From: Candidatus Competibacteraceae bacterium
Lineage (GTDB): Bacteria > Pseudomonadota > Gammaproteobacteria > Competibacterales > Competibacteraceae
Assembly (NCBI GenBank): GCA_003989065.1
Contig: RXIW01000013.1
Span: 1 to 60,346, forward strand
Direction: 5' to 3'
Length of the DNA stretch: 60,346 bases
The notes under the pieces were generated by a model, which searched no databases, was not told the DNA's origin, and worked only from the letters and a program-made list of their open reading frames with translations. The translations under genes were made by a program, and so were the position numbers. Numbering within the stretch: position 1 is the first letter of the stretch; each line of letters starts with the position of its first letter. This document shows, piece after piece, positions 28,875 through 37,581 of the stretch.

Positions 28875-29809
28875 GCCAGTCGCTCCGCTGCCCGCAGGAC
28901 CGCGCTACGCGCCCGCGGATTAGCGGCGATCTCCGCCGGCCCAGGCCGCACCGCCCGTCCGATCAATCGCAGGGTCATGCCCTCCGGCCGACCCATCACC
29001 GGCAAATCCAGCGGCAATTCCCGTCCCCGGGCTTGCTCCCGCATGAAGCGCTTGACCACCCGATCCTCCAAAGAGTGAAAACTGATGACCACCAACCGCC
29101 CATCCGCTCCCAGCGCCGTCAACGACTGCGGCAACACGGCTTCCAGTTCGCCCAGTTCGTCGTTGACCGCGATTCGAATAGCCTGGAACGTCCGCGTCGC
29201 TGGATGCTTGCCGGGTTCGCGGGTCGGAACGGCCGCCGCGACGATCTCCGCCAGTTTTGCCGTGGTCGCGATCGGCGCCTGCTGACGGGCGGCGGCGATC
29301 GCCCGGGCGACTCGCCGGTGAAAACGCTCTTCACCCAGTTCGGCCAACACCCGATCCAATTCCGTCTCGGGGACCCGACCGAGCCACTCGGCTGCACCGA
29401 CGCCCGCAGTAGGGTCCATCCGCATATCCAGAGGTCCCTTTCGGCTGAAACCAAAGCCACGGGCCGGATCGTCCAGCTGAGGGGATGACACGCCCAGATC
29501 GAACAGAATCCCATCGATTCGACCCATCAGCTCCCGTTCGGCCAAGACGCGCGCCAATTGCCCAAACGGCGTTCGCACGAACTGAAATCGCCCATCGCCG
29601 CAAAACCGCGTTCCGGCCCAATCCGCCGCCGCCGGATCCCGATCCAGCGCCAATAGGCGACCATCCGGCCCCAGCCGCTGCAGAATAGCTGCAGCATGGC
29701 CGCCACGACCAAAGGTGGCGTCCACATAGCAGCCCTCCGGACGGATCGCCAACGCCTCCAGCGTTTCGGTCAGCAAAACCGGCTGATGCGGCAACGCAAC
29801 GTCCACCAT
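28871..29809 (-). CDS. rsmH: 16S rRNA (cytosine1402-N4)-methyltransferase RsmH (MraW)
   Basis: Methylates N4 of C1402 in 16S rRNA. The 312 residues begin HQPVLLTETLEAL after a short lead and have the SAM-binding DATFGRGGHAAAIL, LALDRDPAA, FDLGVSSPQLDDPARGFGFS, and VISFHSLEDRVVKRFM. A TTG at 29815 overlapping the mraZ stop is also in frame. ATG 29809, 2 bases after that stop, is preferred and gives nearly the E. coli length (313). Confidence 0.96.
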   Translation of the reverse strand: MVDVALPHQPVLLTETLEALAIRPEGCYVDATFGRGGHAAAILQRLGPDGRLLALDRDPAAADWAGTRFCGDGRFQFVRTPFGQLARVLAERELMGRIDGILFDLGVSSPQLDDPARGFGFSRKGPLDMRMDPTAGVGAAEWLGRVPETELDRVLAELGEERFHRRVARAIAAARQQAPIATTAKLAEIVAAAVPTREPGKHPATRTFQAIRIAVNDELGELEAVLPQSLTALGADGRLVVISFHSLEDRVVKRFMREQARGRELPLDLPVMGRPEGMTLRLIGRAVRPGPAEIAANPRARSAVLRAAERLA

Positions 29810-29811
29810 CG

Positions 29812-30267
29812 TCAAAAGGCCAATGTATCCAGATCGGGCAAGGGATCGCTCTCGTCGTCATCGCCGCCGACCAGCGACGATTCCCGCCACGCGTTCCAGG
29901 CTGCCTCGTTCCAGATTTCGAATTTGTTCCCCTGCCCTACCAGCACCACGCGTTTGTCCAATCCGGCGAACTCCCGCAGCGGAGCCGGCAACAGAATCCG
30001 CCCGCTGGCGTCCAGACTGCACTCCTCGGCATGGCCCAACAACAGCCGTTTCAGGGCGCGGGCGCGTTTGTGGGTGCTGGAAAGCCGGATCAGCTGGCGC
30101 TCGACATCCTCCCAAACGGGTAACGGGTACAGCAGCAAACAGCGGTCCCGATCGATCGTCAGAACCACCTGGCCGCTCCCCGCATCCTGCAAACGCTGGC
30201 GATACTTGGCCGGGATCGCCAAGCGACCCTTGCCATCCAGCGACAGCGGACTGATCCCTCGAAACAA
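29812..30267 (-). CDS. mraZ: Transcriptional regulator MraZ
   Basis: DNA-binding repressor of the dcw cluster, built from two AbrB-like half domains. The 151 residues match E. coli MraZ: FRGISPLSLDGKGRLAIPAKYR in repeat one and ECSLDASGRILLPAPLREFAG in repeat two. The start is TTG at 30267, because homologues begin at this residue and no ATG or GTG lies nearby in frame; this may keep its level low. Three MraZ boxes lie 38-62 bases upstream of the start codon, directly behind the promoter, consistent with autoregulation. Confidence 0.95.
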   Translation of the reverse strand: MFRGISPLSLDGKGRLAIPAKYRQRLQDAGSGQVVLTIDRDRCLLLYPLPVWEDVERQLIRLSSTHKRARALKRLLLGHAEECSLDASGRILLPAPLREFAGLDKRVVLVGQGNKFEIWNEAAWNAWRESSLVGGDDDESDPLPDLDTLAF

Positions 30268-30304
30268 TGCTCAATACCCATTGCGTGATGGAGCGTCCCC
30301 GCGT

Positions 30305-30361
30305 CCCACTTTCCCCCACTTTTCTCCACTAACTATAGGGAGCCCCCCCTGTCGCTGTCAA
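30305..30361 (-). promoter_or_regulatory. dcw promoter with three MraZ boxes
   Basis: On the minus strand there is a perfect -35 TTGACA (30361-30356), an 18-base spacer and a near-consensus -10 TATAGT (30337-30332). Immediately downstream lie three direct repeats GTGGA (30329-30325), GTGGG (30319-30315) and GTGGG (30309-30305) at an exact 10-base period. This is the known architecture of MraZ operators. MraZ bound there would cover the transcription start and block the whole cluster. Confidence 0.88.
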
Positions 30362-30640
30362 GAAAATCCATTGGGAAGTTTTTTTTTAAATCGTTGAAAT
30401 ACAATAAGTTAAATTTTAACCAAAATAGTCGTCCGCAGGCTTGTACCATGGCGAACACAGCCCAATGTCTGGATCGCCGGAATTGTTAACAAATTTACAG
30501 CAGTCAAAAAGATAAGACATCACGGCGATATCCAAAACCAGCCCGACAGCGCTTACAAGAGACACATCCACCTTGTGCAAGCGGTGGTAAGCGGGTACTT
30601 TGACTAGCTTCAAACCAGCCATTCGGTTCATGCCCCCACC
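30362..30640. other. Divergent mraZ-hslO intergenic region
   Basis: The part next to the mraZ promoter (30362-30420) is AT-rich with a ten-base T-run around 30379-30388 and may act as an upstream promoter element. From 30421 to 30640 I see no gene. A minus-strand frame here continues into hslO antisense and looks like no protein family. The hslO promoter must lie in this stretch but I see no convincing hexamer pair. Confidence 0.35.
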
Positions 30641-31513
30641 ATGCCTGATCGCGACAATCTGCAGCGCTTTCTGTTTGAAAATCTGCCGGTTCGCGGCGAA
30701 TTCGCGCAAATCGACGCCGTGTGGCGGACCGTGCTGGAACGCCGCAGCTACCCACCAGCGGTTCGACAGATCCTGGGCGAAGCCGTCGCCGCCGCCGTCT
30801 TGCTGTCGGCCAGCATCAAATTCGACGGCTGGCTCACCCTGCAAATCCAGGCCAGCGGACCGCTGCGCCTGCTGGTGGTGCAGGTCGGCTCCGATCGTAG
30901 TCTGCGCGGGCTGGCCCGCTGGGACGGGGAACCGGAAGCGATCGCACTGCGGGATCTCTGCGGCGATGGCGCGCTGATGTTGACCCTCGACCTCGGCCAG
31001 GGCCGCGATCCTTATCAGGGCGTGGTCGGTTTGCGCGGCGACTCGCTGGCGGCAACGCTGGAGGACTATTTCGAGCAGTCCGAACAGTTGCCGACCCGGA
31101 TTCAGTTGGCCGCCGATGCGCGAACCTGCGCTGGATTGCTATTGCAACGGCTGCCCGGCGCAGCGCACGAGGACAGCGACGACTGGCACCGACTGGGCCT
31201 GCTGGCCGCCACGCTGCAATCCGGGGAATTGCTGGAACTGGACGCCGCCGGCTTGATCCGGCGACTGTTTCATGAAGACGATGTGCGCCTGTTCCCGCCG
31301 CAGCATTTCCATTACCGCTGCAATTGTTCGCGGGAACGAACCGCCGCCATGCTGCACACGCTGGGCGAGGACGAACTGCGCCAGGCGCTGGCGCAAGAGG
31401 ATGCCTTATACGTCGATTGTGAATTCTGCGGTCGTCGCTATACCTTCGACCCGATCGACATCGCCGGCATGTTCGCGGCCACAACGCTGGATACCCCCGC
31501 CACCCGCCATTGA
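30641..31513 (+). CDS. hslO: Redox-regulated holdase chaperone Hsp33
   Basis: Cytoplasmic chaperone switched on by oxidation, which releases zinc from four cysteines and unfolds the C-terminal part. The 290 residues have the N-terminal LQRFLFENLPVRGEFAQI, substrate-domain motifs GEAVAAAVLLSASIKFDG and DPYQGVVGLRG, and the zinc site CxC (Cys227, Cys229) ... CxxC (Cys260, Cys263). ATG 30641 matches the homologue start. The next gene follows after 4 bases. Confidence 0.96.
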   Translation: MPDRDNLQRFLFENLPVRGEFAQIDAVWRTVLERRSYPPAVRQILGEAVAAAVLLSASIKFDGWLTLQIQASGPLRLLVVQVGSDRSLRGLARWDGEPEAIALRDLCGDGALMLTLDLGQGRDPYQGVVGLRGDSLAATLEDYFEQSEQLPTRIQLAADARTCAGLLLQRLPGAAHEDSDDWHRLGLLAATLQSGELLELDAAGLIRRLFHEDDVRLFPPQHFHYRCNCSRERTAAMLHTLGEDELRQALAQEDALYVDCEFCGRRYTFDPIDIAGMFAATTLDTPATRH

Positions 31514-31517
31514 AACC

Positions 31518-32030
31518 ATGAACGCCCTGTTCAACCTGTTCCTGGACATCTGCCTGTTGCGCAAAGGTCCGCAAGACGTGCCGTCATCCGCAGCACTATT
31601 GAAGATGTGTCTACTGGGCTATGGCCTGTCCGGCGTGCTGGTGTTGCTGATCAGTACCCCGGCCCCGCTCGCCCTGCTGCAAATCCTGCTGGACATGGTG
31701 TTACTGAGCGGCCTGCTCTACCTGGTACTGATCGTGTACCGCCACCCGAGGCGTTTCGAGCAGACGCTGAGCGCCCTGACCGGCACCGGCGCGCTGATGG
31801 GCCTGCTGGCGCTGCCGTTGATCGTCTGGCTGGCGCATCAGGACGCCAGCGACGACGCACAATTGCTGTCTTTCCTGATCCTGGCGCTGATGGTCTGGAG
31901 CATCGCCATCATCGCCCACATCCTGCGCCATGCGCTCAACACCTCGATCTGGATCGGGGCGTTGTACGCGCTGGGCTATACCTTCCTGTCCTGGATGCTG
32001 ACTGGCTGGGCTGGGCCGCAGGGCGGGTGA
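31518..32030 (+). CDS. Five-segment inner-membrane protein of unknown function
   Basis: The 170-residue protein is strongly hydrophobic, with about five membrane segments: LLKMCLLGYGLSGVLVLLI, LLQILLDMVLLSGLLYLVLI, GLLALPLIVWLAH, LLSFLILALMVWSIAIIAHI, and WIGALYALGYTFLSWMLTG. I do not recognise the family; it looks somewhat like small YIP1-type membrane proteins. ATG 31518 is chosen because it follows the hslO stop by 4 bases and begins the hydrophobic frame; the open frame further upstream is hslO in another phase. It is likely cotranscribed with hslO. Confidence 0.7.
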   Translation: MNALFNLFLDICLLRKGPQDVPSSAALLKMCLLGYGLSGVLVLLISTPAPLALLQILLDMVLLSGLLYLVLIVYRHPRRFEQTLSALTGTGALMGLLALPLIVWLAHQDASDDAQLLSFLILALMVWSIAIIAHILRHALNTSIWIGALYALGYTFLSWMLTGWAGPQGG

Positions 32031-32050
32031 AATCCGCCCTGCCGCGCCGA

Positions 32051-33067
32051 TCAGGCGCTTTGGCTCTGCTCCGTGCAGCAGCGATTGATCTCGATGGTGG
32101 CGTGCTTGATTTCTGGATGACGCGCCAAGTGCTGCCGCACCCGTTCCGGCGTCAGACTGTTGTCATGGGTCACCACCACCAGCGCGACTGAATACGCCTG
32201 CTTGCCGACTCGCCACACGTGCAAATCCGCCAGACGTGTCTCGCCGCTGGCCAGTTCGGTCGCCATGAGCTGGCGAATCTCGCCAACCAGGTCACGATCC
32301 ATTTCGCGATCCAGCAACACCTTGGCGGTTTCGACCACCAGCCCATACGCCCAACCCGCCACCAGAGCAGCGCCGACGATACCCATGAACGGATCGAGCC
32401 AGTTCCAGCCGTATAGCCAGCCGCCGGCCAGCGCCACGATCGCCAGCACTGACGTAGCGGCATCCGTCACGACATGGATATAGGCCGATCGCAGGTTCAG
32501 GTCGTGATCGTGGTGATGGTCGTGACCGTGGTCATGCGCCCCAACAGCGTGATGATGGTGATGGTCATGGTGGTCGTGATCATCATGGTGGTGGTCGTGA
32601 TCATCATGAGGATGAGCATCCCCCAGGATGAAGGCGCAGGCCACATTCACCACCAGGCCGACCACTGCAACCAGCATCGCTTCCTGATAAGCAACCGGCT
32701 GCGGTGCCAGCAAGCGCTCAATGGAATCGACTACCATCAGCACCGCGACGCAGACTAGGAGAATGGCGCTGGTATAGCCGGCCAGCACCTCGATCTTCCA
32801 GGTACCGAAGGCAAAGCGGGGATCTCGCGCATAACGGCGGGCCGCCGCATAGGCGAAGGCGCTCAGACCGAGCGCCAGAGCGTGCGAACTCATATGCCAG
32901 CCATCGGCCAGCAGCGCCATGGAGTTGAACCACCAGCCGGCGACGATTTCGACCACCATCGTGACCAGCGTGATCCACATGACCGCCCTAGCCCCGCGCG
33001 CCGCCAGCTCATTGCCGGAGTCGAAGACATGTTCGTGCTTCCACCCGGACAGGTCGTGGGTATGCAT
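32051..33067 (-). CDS. dmeF: Cation diffusion facilitator, DmeF-type Co/Ni efflux transporter
   Basis: Inner-membrane proton antiporter exporting divalent metals. The 338 residues start MHTHDLSGWKHEHVFD, the typical DmeF leader, and have six membrane segments. The metal site is ALLADGWHMSSHALAL in segment 2 and HVVTDAATSVLAI in segment 5. A very histidine-rich loop (about residues 150-190, many His and Asp) lies between segments 4 and 5, and a cytoplasmic C-terminal domain ends the protein. DmeF relatives export cobalt and nickel. A DmeR-type repressor gene, often adjacent, is not seen. GGAGAA precedes the ATG. Confidence 0.88.
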   Translation of the reverse strand: MHTHDLSGWKHEHVFDSGNELAARGARAVMWITLVTMVVEIVAGWWFNSMALLADGWHMSSHALALGLSAFAYAAARRYARDPRFAFGTWKIEVLAGYTSAILLVCVAVLMVVDSIERLLAPQPVAYQEAMLVAVVGLVVNVACAFILGDAHPHDDHDHHHDDHDHHDHHHHHAVGAHDHGHDHHHDHDLNLRSAYIHVVTDAATSVLAIVALAGGWLYGWNWLDPFMGIVGAALVAGWAYGLVVETAKVLLDREMDRDLVGEIRQLMATELASGETRLADLHVWRVGKQAYSVALVVVTHDNSLTPERVRQHLARHPEIKHATIEINRCCTEQSQSA

Positions 33068-33284
33068 ATCAGGTTCTCCGTATGAACGCCAAACAACCAG
33101 TCCACAACCGATGTCGCCAGGAGGCAGGGACCAATATCGTACGGGATGCTACCCGTTCCCGGTCGTGATGTGCTAGAAGGAAGGCCGTACATGCGCCCGA
33201 CTCGACCCGTTCCGTCCGTGGCAAGCTCGGGGCGCTGCGCCGGTTCCTGCTTCAGTTTACTCGATTCCTAAATCCATCCAGATC
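33068..33284. promoter_or_regulatory. Divergent dmeF-mpl intergenic region
   Basis: These 217 bases separate two divergent genes and should hold both promoters. A small GC-rich hairpin (ACGGG/CCCGT, loop ATGCTA, about 33138-33153) is present on the dmeF leader side. I looked for a metal riboswitch and could not support one. Nothing else is recognisable. Confidence 0.3.
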
Positions 33285-34646
33285 ATGCACATTCATATTC
33301 TTGGCATTTGCGGCACCTTCATGGCCGGCGTCGCGCTCCTGGCGCGCGCGGCGGGACATACCGTTTCCGGCTGCGACGCCGGCGTCTATCCGCCGATGAG
33401 CACCCAACTGGCCGAGGCTGGCATCGCCCTGCGCGAGGGCTATGCGCCTGAACAGCTGGCCGAGTTCAACCCGGATATGGTCGTAGTCGGCAACGTGATG
33501 AGCCGCGGCCGACCGATCATCGAGGAACTGCTGAACCGCGACCTGCCCTACACTTCCGGTCCGGCCTGGCTGGCCGAGCATGTGCTGCGCGATCGGCGGG
33601 TGCTGGCAGTAGCCGGCACCCACGGCAAGACCACCACCAGCAGCCTGCTGGCCTGGATCCTGGAGCAGGCCGGTCTGGAGCCCGGTTTTCTGATCGGGGG
33701 CATTCCCGCCAACTTCGGCGCTTCGGCCCGACTGGGCACATCGCCGTTCTTCGTGGTGGAAGCCGACGAGTACGACACCGCTTTTTTCGACAAGCGCTCC
33801 AAGTTCGTCCACTACCGACCCCGCACCCTGATTCTGAACAATCTGGAATTCGACCACGCCGACATCTTCCCCGACCTGGCCGCCATCCAGCGCCAGTTTC
33901 ATCATCTGCTGCGGACGGTGCCCAACTCCGGCCTGATCGTCGCCAACGGTCAGGATCCCCATCTAGCCGAAGTTCTGGCCATGGGCTGCTGGACACCGGT
34001 GGAGCGTTTCGGCGTCGGCGACTGGCAAGCCTGGAATATCGCTCCGGACGGTGGCGCATTCGACGTGGCCTACCAGGGTAAACAGCAAGGCCGGGCGGAA
34101 TGGAGCCAACTGGGCATGCACAATGTCCACAACGCGCTCGCCGCCATCGCCGCCGCCCACCATGTCGGCGTGCCCGTCACCACTGCCATTGAGGGACTGC
34201 GGGACTTTGACGGCGTCAAGCGCCGCCTGGAAGTGCGTGGCACGGTCAACGGGGTCACGGTCTACGACGACTTCGCCCACCATCCCACGGCCATCGCCAC
34301 CACGCTGGCCGGCCTGCGCGCCCGGGTCGGCACGCAACCGATCATCGCCGTGCTGGAACCGCGCTCCAACACCATGAAACTGGGGGTGTTCAAGGACAGC
34401 CTGGCACCGGCGCTGGTAGCAGCCGACGCCGTGGTGCTGTACCAGGCCCCCGACCTTGGCTGGGATCTCGATGCAGTAGCGACAGCTCTCGGTCCGCGTG
34501 GGCAGGTCTGCCACAGCCTCGACGACACCCTGGCCGCCATTCAAGCTCACGCCAAGCCGGGAACCCAAGTGTTGATCATGAGCAACGGCGGCTTTGGCGG
34601 GATTCACGAACGCCTGCTGCAAGCGCTACACGCCGCCGCAGGCTGA
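33285..34646 (+). CDS. mpl: UDP-MurNAc:L-Ala-gamma-D-Glu-meso-DAP ligase Mpl
   Basis: Wall-recycling enzyme that joins recovered murein tripeptide directly to UDP-MurNAc. The 453 residues begin HIHILGICGTFMAGVALLAR, diagnostic for Mpl versus MurC, and have the P-loop [10 protein letters not shown] (111-120), VEADEYDTAFFDKRSKFVHY, NLEFDHADIF, and the C-terminal DDFAHHPTAI and EPRSNTMKLG. It acts with the dcw products of this window and supports a meso-DAP wall. It is a single gene, divergent from dmeF. Confidence 0.97.
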   Translation: MHIHILGICGTFMAGVALLARAAGHTVSGCDAGVYPPMSTQLAEAGIALREGYAPEQLAEFNPDMVVVGNVMSRGRPIIEELLNRDLPYTSGPAWLAEHVLRDRRVLAVAGTHGKTTTSSLLAWILEQAGLEPGFLIGGIPANFGASARLGTSPFFVVEADEYDTAFFDKRSKFVHYRPRTLILNNLEFDHADIFPDLAAIQRQFHHLLRTVPNSGLIVANGQDPHLAEVLAMGCWTPVERFGVGDWQAWNIAPDGGAFDVAYQGKQQGRAEWSQLGMHNVHNALAAIAAAHHVGVPVTTAIEGLRDFDGVKRRLEVRGTVNGVTVYDDFAHHPTAIATTLAGLRARVGTQPIIAVLEPRSNTMKLGVFKDSLAPALVAADAVVLYQAPDLGWDLDAVATALGPRGQVCHSLDDTLAAIQAHAKPGTQVLIMSNGGFGGIHERLLQALHAAAG

Positions 34647-34668
34647 ATCCGCTGGACCGCCAGCGGTC

Positions 34669-36897
34669 TCAGATTTGCTGAGGCCGCTGCAAGATCCAGT
34701 CCGAGCGCCGATCGCTCCTCTTCGATGCCACGCTCGGCGGCTTGAGCGCCACCTCCTCGGCCAAACGGCGACAGAACGCGCTGGCAGTGGGAACCTCATC
34801 CCACAGCTCGTACTGGCGGACCACGGCGGCCACATCGCCCGGCGTCAACCGATCCAGGCGCAGCACGGCCTCCTTGTACGCCTCCATGGTGGCCACCGCG
34901 CCGCCCAGCCGGACGAACTCCTGGGCGAACAGCGCCCAGCGCTGGTTGGGTTTCAGGTAGTCGAAACGGATCTTCCACGGGAAGCGGCGCAAGCTGGCGG
35001 CGTCCAGGCTCTCCATCAGATTGGTGGTGGCGATGAAAATGCCATCGAAGGCTTCCATCTGGGTCAACAGCTCGTTGACCTGGGTCACCTCCCAGGACTG
35101 CTGGGCGCTGCGCCGATCGCGCAGGAAGGAATCGGCCTCATCCAGCACCAGCACTGCGTCGCGCTGGCGGGCGTCGTCGAACATGGCGGCGATCTGCTGC
35201 TCGGTCTGGCCCACGTACATGCCGAGCAGATCGGAAGCGCGCTTGACCAGCAGCGGCTTGCCCAGCTCGTCGGCGATGTGGCGGGCCAGTTCCGACTTGC
35301 CGGTGCCCGCCGGGCCATGGAAGCAGAATATCCCGTGCGGACGGCGGCGCAGCGCTGCCAGTAATTTCGGCATGTCCTGATCGACATTGAGAAAGCGCAG
35401 GTCGTAACCGGTCGGCACGATATTGCGCGCCGGCGACCGCTTCTGCCGCAGCAGGGTCGCCGAACGGTCCAGCGCCTGTTGCACCAATGCCCGGTTTGCA
35501 GACAAATCGCCACTGCCGGCGCAGCGGACCAGCTTAGCGGCCCGTTCCAATTGCGCCGGAACCAGATGTTCACGGGTCGCGATCTGCGCCAGCCAGTCAT
35601 CGTCACCGGCCCAGTCGCCCAGATGGTGACGAGCCATCTCGATCCGCACCGCCTGTGGCGGCGTCGCAAACCGGATGGCATAGTCGAAGCGGCGCAGATA
35701 GGCCGAATTCATCGAATTGGCATCATTGGTCAGCCACAGGGCCGGCACCGGGTTGTTCTCCAACGCCCGGTTGATCCAAGCTTTGCCGACGATGGCCCGA
35801 TCGTCGTCATCGTCGAACAACCAGGCGGGCGCACTCCGCTTGAACACATCCTCCACCTCGTCGAACACCAACAAGGCGTTATCGCAGCGCGCCAGCAGGC
35901 GTTGTCCCAGATTGAAGGCGCGCACCCGCCGCTCGCCGCTGATCGGATCGCCGTCCTGATCGGCGTAATCGACCTCGTACAACTCCGCGCCCAACGCCTC
36001 GGCCAGCGCAGCGGCATATTCGGTCTTGCCCACACCGGGTGGGCCGTACAGCAGCAGATTGGTGCCGGGAATCCGCTCGGCCAGCGCGGTCCGCAACAAA
36101 CCCAGCGCTACCGTCGTATCCTGGTCCAGGTGAGGAAAGTGGCTCAAATTCAAAGTGCGCCGGGGTGAGCGCTTGAGGAAATGTGCGATCAGCGACTCGG
36201 CATCGGCGTAGACCATGAATAGTTGACTTGCCAAATCCCGGCGCACGGCAATCTTGTCCTCCAGATCGGTACAACCGGGTGCAACCTCGATCAAACCGGT
36301 CGCCGGCAGCAAGGCGGCCGGGCTCAGCGCCGCCTTGATCTCTTCCTGCGACAGACCCAGCAAACCTGCCAATACCCGATAAAAACGGCGGGTCGGCATC
36401 GGACATCCCTGTTGGGCAATGGCCTGATGAAACTGCCGATTGCCATGCAGCAGCGTCGCAAAGCACAGCACTGCCTGATCGGCCAGACTTAGATCCAGCG
36501 ACTGAGCCAGCCAGCCGATATTGCGCAGCAACGGCAACTCCGGATCCATGGCAATCTGCACCAGTTCCGCGCGCCGCTGCTGAAGTAGCTGGAGCCAGCG
36601 CATCGATAATTGCGCGGCATCCTCCTCTTCCTCACCCTCTTCATCCCGGAGCCAGAATTTTCTTCTCCCAACACCGAGTTCATCCAAACCGGTCAGGGCC
36701 AAAAATTCGTCGTTGTCCCACAAAGAAGCGTTGTGATGCATCGAGTGGCGTCGGCGTCCTTCGTGCGTCCAGTCCAACAGCAGGGCCAGATCGATCAGCC
36801 AACGGCCCAGCAAGCTCTGATAAGCGGCAGTTTCGCCCTCATCCAGCGCGGCAGTGGTCATAGCGGGGCTGGTTTGCAACAAACGGGTTAAGCTCAT
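34669..36897 (-). CDS. Tandem AAA+ ATPase of unknown function
   Basis: The 742-residue protein has an N-terminal helical region of about 260 residues with an acidic patch (85-93), then two AAA+ modules. Module 1 has Walker A GPPGVGKT (285-292) and Walker B LLVFDEVED (343-350). Module 2 has Walker A GPAGTGKS (528-535), a pore-like GMYVGQTEQQIAAMF, Walker B VLVLDEADSF, and a sensor TTNLMESLDAASLRRF. Both modules keep the catalytic residues and arginine-rich SRH (LRRF), so both could hydrolyse ATP; module 2 resembles the FtsH/Cdc48 type. No protease, signal or membrane segment is seen. It is divergent from a 139-residue gene and near a WYL regulator. Function unknown; a remodelling or defence role is inference. 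Confidence 0.85.
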   Translation of the reverse strand: MSLTRLLQTSPAMTTAALDEGETAAYQSLLGRWLIDLALLLDWTHEGRRRHSMHHNASLWDNDEFLALTGLDELGVGRRKFWLRDEEGEEEEDAAQLSMRWLQLLQQRRAELVQIAMDPELPLLRNIGWLAQSLDLSLADQAVLCFATLLHGNRQFHQAIAQQGCPMPTRRFYRVLAGLLGLSQEEIKAALSPAALLPATGLIEVAPGCTDLEDKIAVRRDLASQLFMVYADAESLIAHFLKRSPRRTLNLSHFPHLDQDTTVALGLLRTALAERIPGTNLLLYGPPGVGKTEYAAALAEALGAELYEVDYADQDGDPISGERRVRAFNLGQRLLARCDNALLVFDEVEDVFKRSAPAWLFDDDDDRAIVGKAWINRALENNPVPALWLTNDANSMNSAYLRRFDYAIRFATPPQAVRIEMARHHLGDWAGDDDWLAQIATREHLVPAQLERAAKLVRCAGSGDLSANRALVQQALDRSATLLRQKRSPARNIVPTGYDLRFLNVDQDMPKLLAALRRRPHGIFCFHGPAGTGKSELARHIADELGKPLLVKRASDLLGMYVGQTEQQIAAMFDDARQRDAVLVLDEADSFLRDRRSAQQSWEVTQVNELLTQMEAFDGIFIATTNLMESLDAASLRRFPWKIRFDYLKPNQRWALFAQEFVRLGGAVATMEAYKEAVLRLDRLTPGDVAAVVRQYELWDEVPTASAFCRRLAEEVALKPPSVASKRSDRRSDWILQRPQQI

Positions 36898-37096
36898 GAG
36901 ACACTCCGATCGGTTTAGATTGAGCGGAGTGCACTATAAAAACTCAACACGACAAAATGAGTCGCATTGTTGTAGACGATCCGACCCATCATGGTATCCG
37001 ACGCGAATTGTCGGATTATTGGATTATCTTTATCGGCAAAGTGGGCCTCGCCGAATGCCACCCGCTCATCCATCCTCCACTCGAAGGACGCCCGCC
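36898..37096. promoter_or_regulatory. Divergent control region with repeated ATCCGAC / GTCGGAT sites
   Basis: Between the AAA+ gene and the 139-residue gene lie ATCCGAC (36979-36985), ATCCGAC (36996-37002) and the reverse complement GTCGGAT (37010-37016). The last two form a perfect 7-base inverted repeat with a 7-base loop, and the first two are direct repeats 17 bases apart. Nearer the AAA+ start is a TATAGT hexamer on the minus strand within TTTTATAGTGC and an AGTGCACT palindrome. These look like operators for a shared regulator, possibly the WYL protein. Confidence 0.5.
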
Positions 37097-37516
37097 ATGC
37101 CCCGCAAATCGACGCTGGACCCCCAAGTCAAGGCTTTGTTGGATAACCTCAATATCGATGAAGGCGAGGAGGAATCCCTCGCCGAGCCGGCCGAAGAAGC
37201 CACGCAACATCTCTGCGTACTCCTGGAGCGCCTCAACAATGGCCGTGAACGGGCGTTGCGTCCCGGCATGCTGGCCACTTGGAAGCCGGGTTTGAAGAAT
37301 CGCCGTTTCCCACGCTATAGCGAGCCGGTGGTGGTCGTGGATCTACTCAACACACCCATCGTCAACCCCGATAGCGAGTCAGGGTCGCCGTATTTCCGGG
37401 AACCGCTGGATCTGCTGCTGGGCATGATGCGGGGCGACGATTATGAGTTTCTGATCTACCATGCCGACCGCCGCCGTTTTCAACCCTATGAGCAGGACAG
37501 CACCGATCATTGCTGA
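37097..37516 (+). CDS. Small acidic conserved-looking protein of unknown function
   Basis: The 139-residue protein has an acidic stretch DEGEEESLAEPAEEA after an N-terminal helix, then a compact region rich in aromatic residues and prolines. The second half runs from RPGMLATWKPGLKNRRFP through REPLDLLLGMMRGDDYEFLIYHADRRRFQPY. No signal peptide or membrane segment. Frame is open from 36854, but ATG 37097, after the motif GAAGGACG, starts the coherent protein. It is divergent from the AAA+ gene and convergent with the WYL gene. I do not know the family; it could be a substrate adaptor or partner of the ATPase, which is inference from position. Confidence 0.7.
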   Translation: MPRKSTLDPQVKALLDNLNIDEGEEESLAEPAEEATQHLCVLLERLNNGRERALRPGMLATWKPGLKNRRFPRYSEPVVVVDLLNTPIVNPDSESGSPYFREPLDLLLGMMRGDDYEFLIYHADRRRFQPYEQDSTDHC

Positions 37517-37581
37517 TCCCGCTCGCGGTGGGTCAGGCTTTAGCTTGACCCACCCATCGGATGCCGCTGACGCGATGCCGA

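Noticed and set aside
30416..30844. Minus-strand frame of 142 codons upstream of hslO
   Set aside because: Half of it is antisense to hslO and the rest shows no protein pattern.
32510..32620. Short tandem-like repeat of GATGGT/CATGGT triplets
   Set aside because: It encodes the histidine-rich loop of DmeF and needs no other explanation.
33068..33284. Possible nickel/cobalt riboswitch before dmeF
   Set aside because: A GC hairpin is present but I could not find the conserved four-way-junction pattern; a covariance-model search would be needed.
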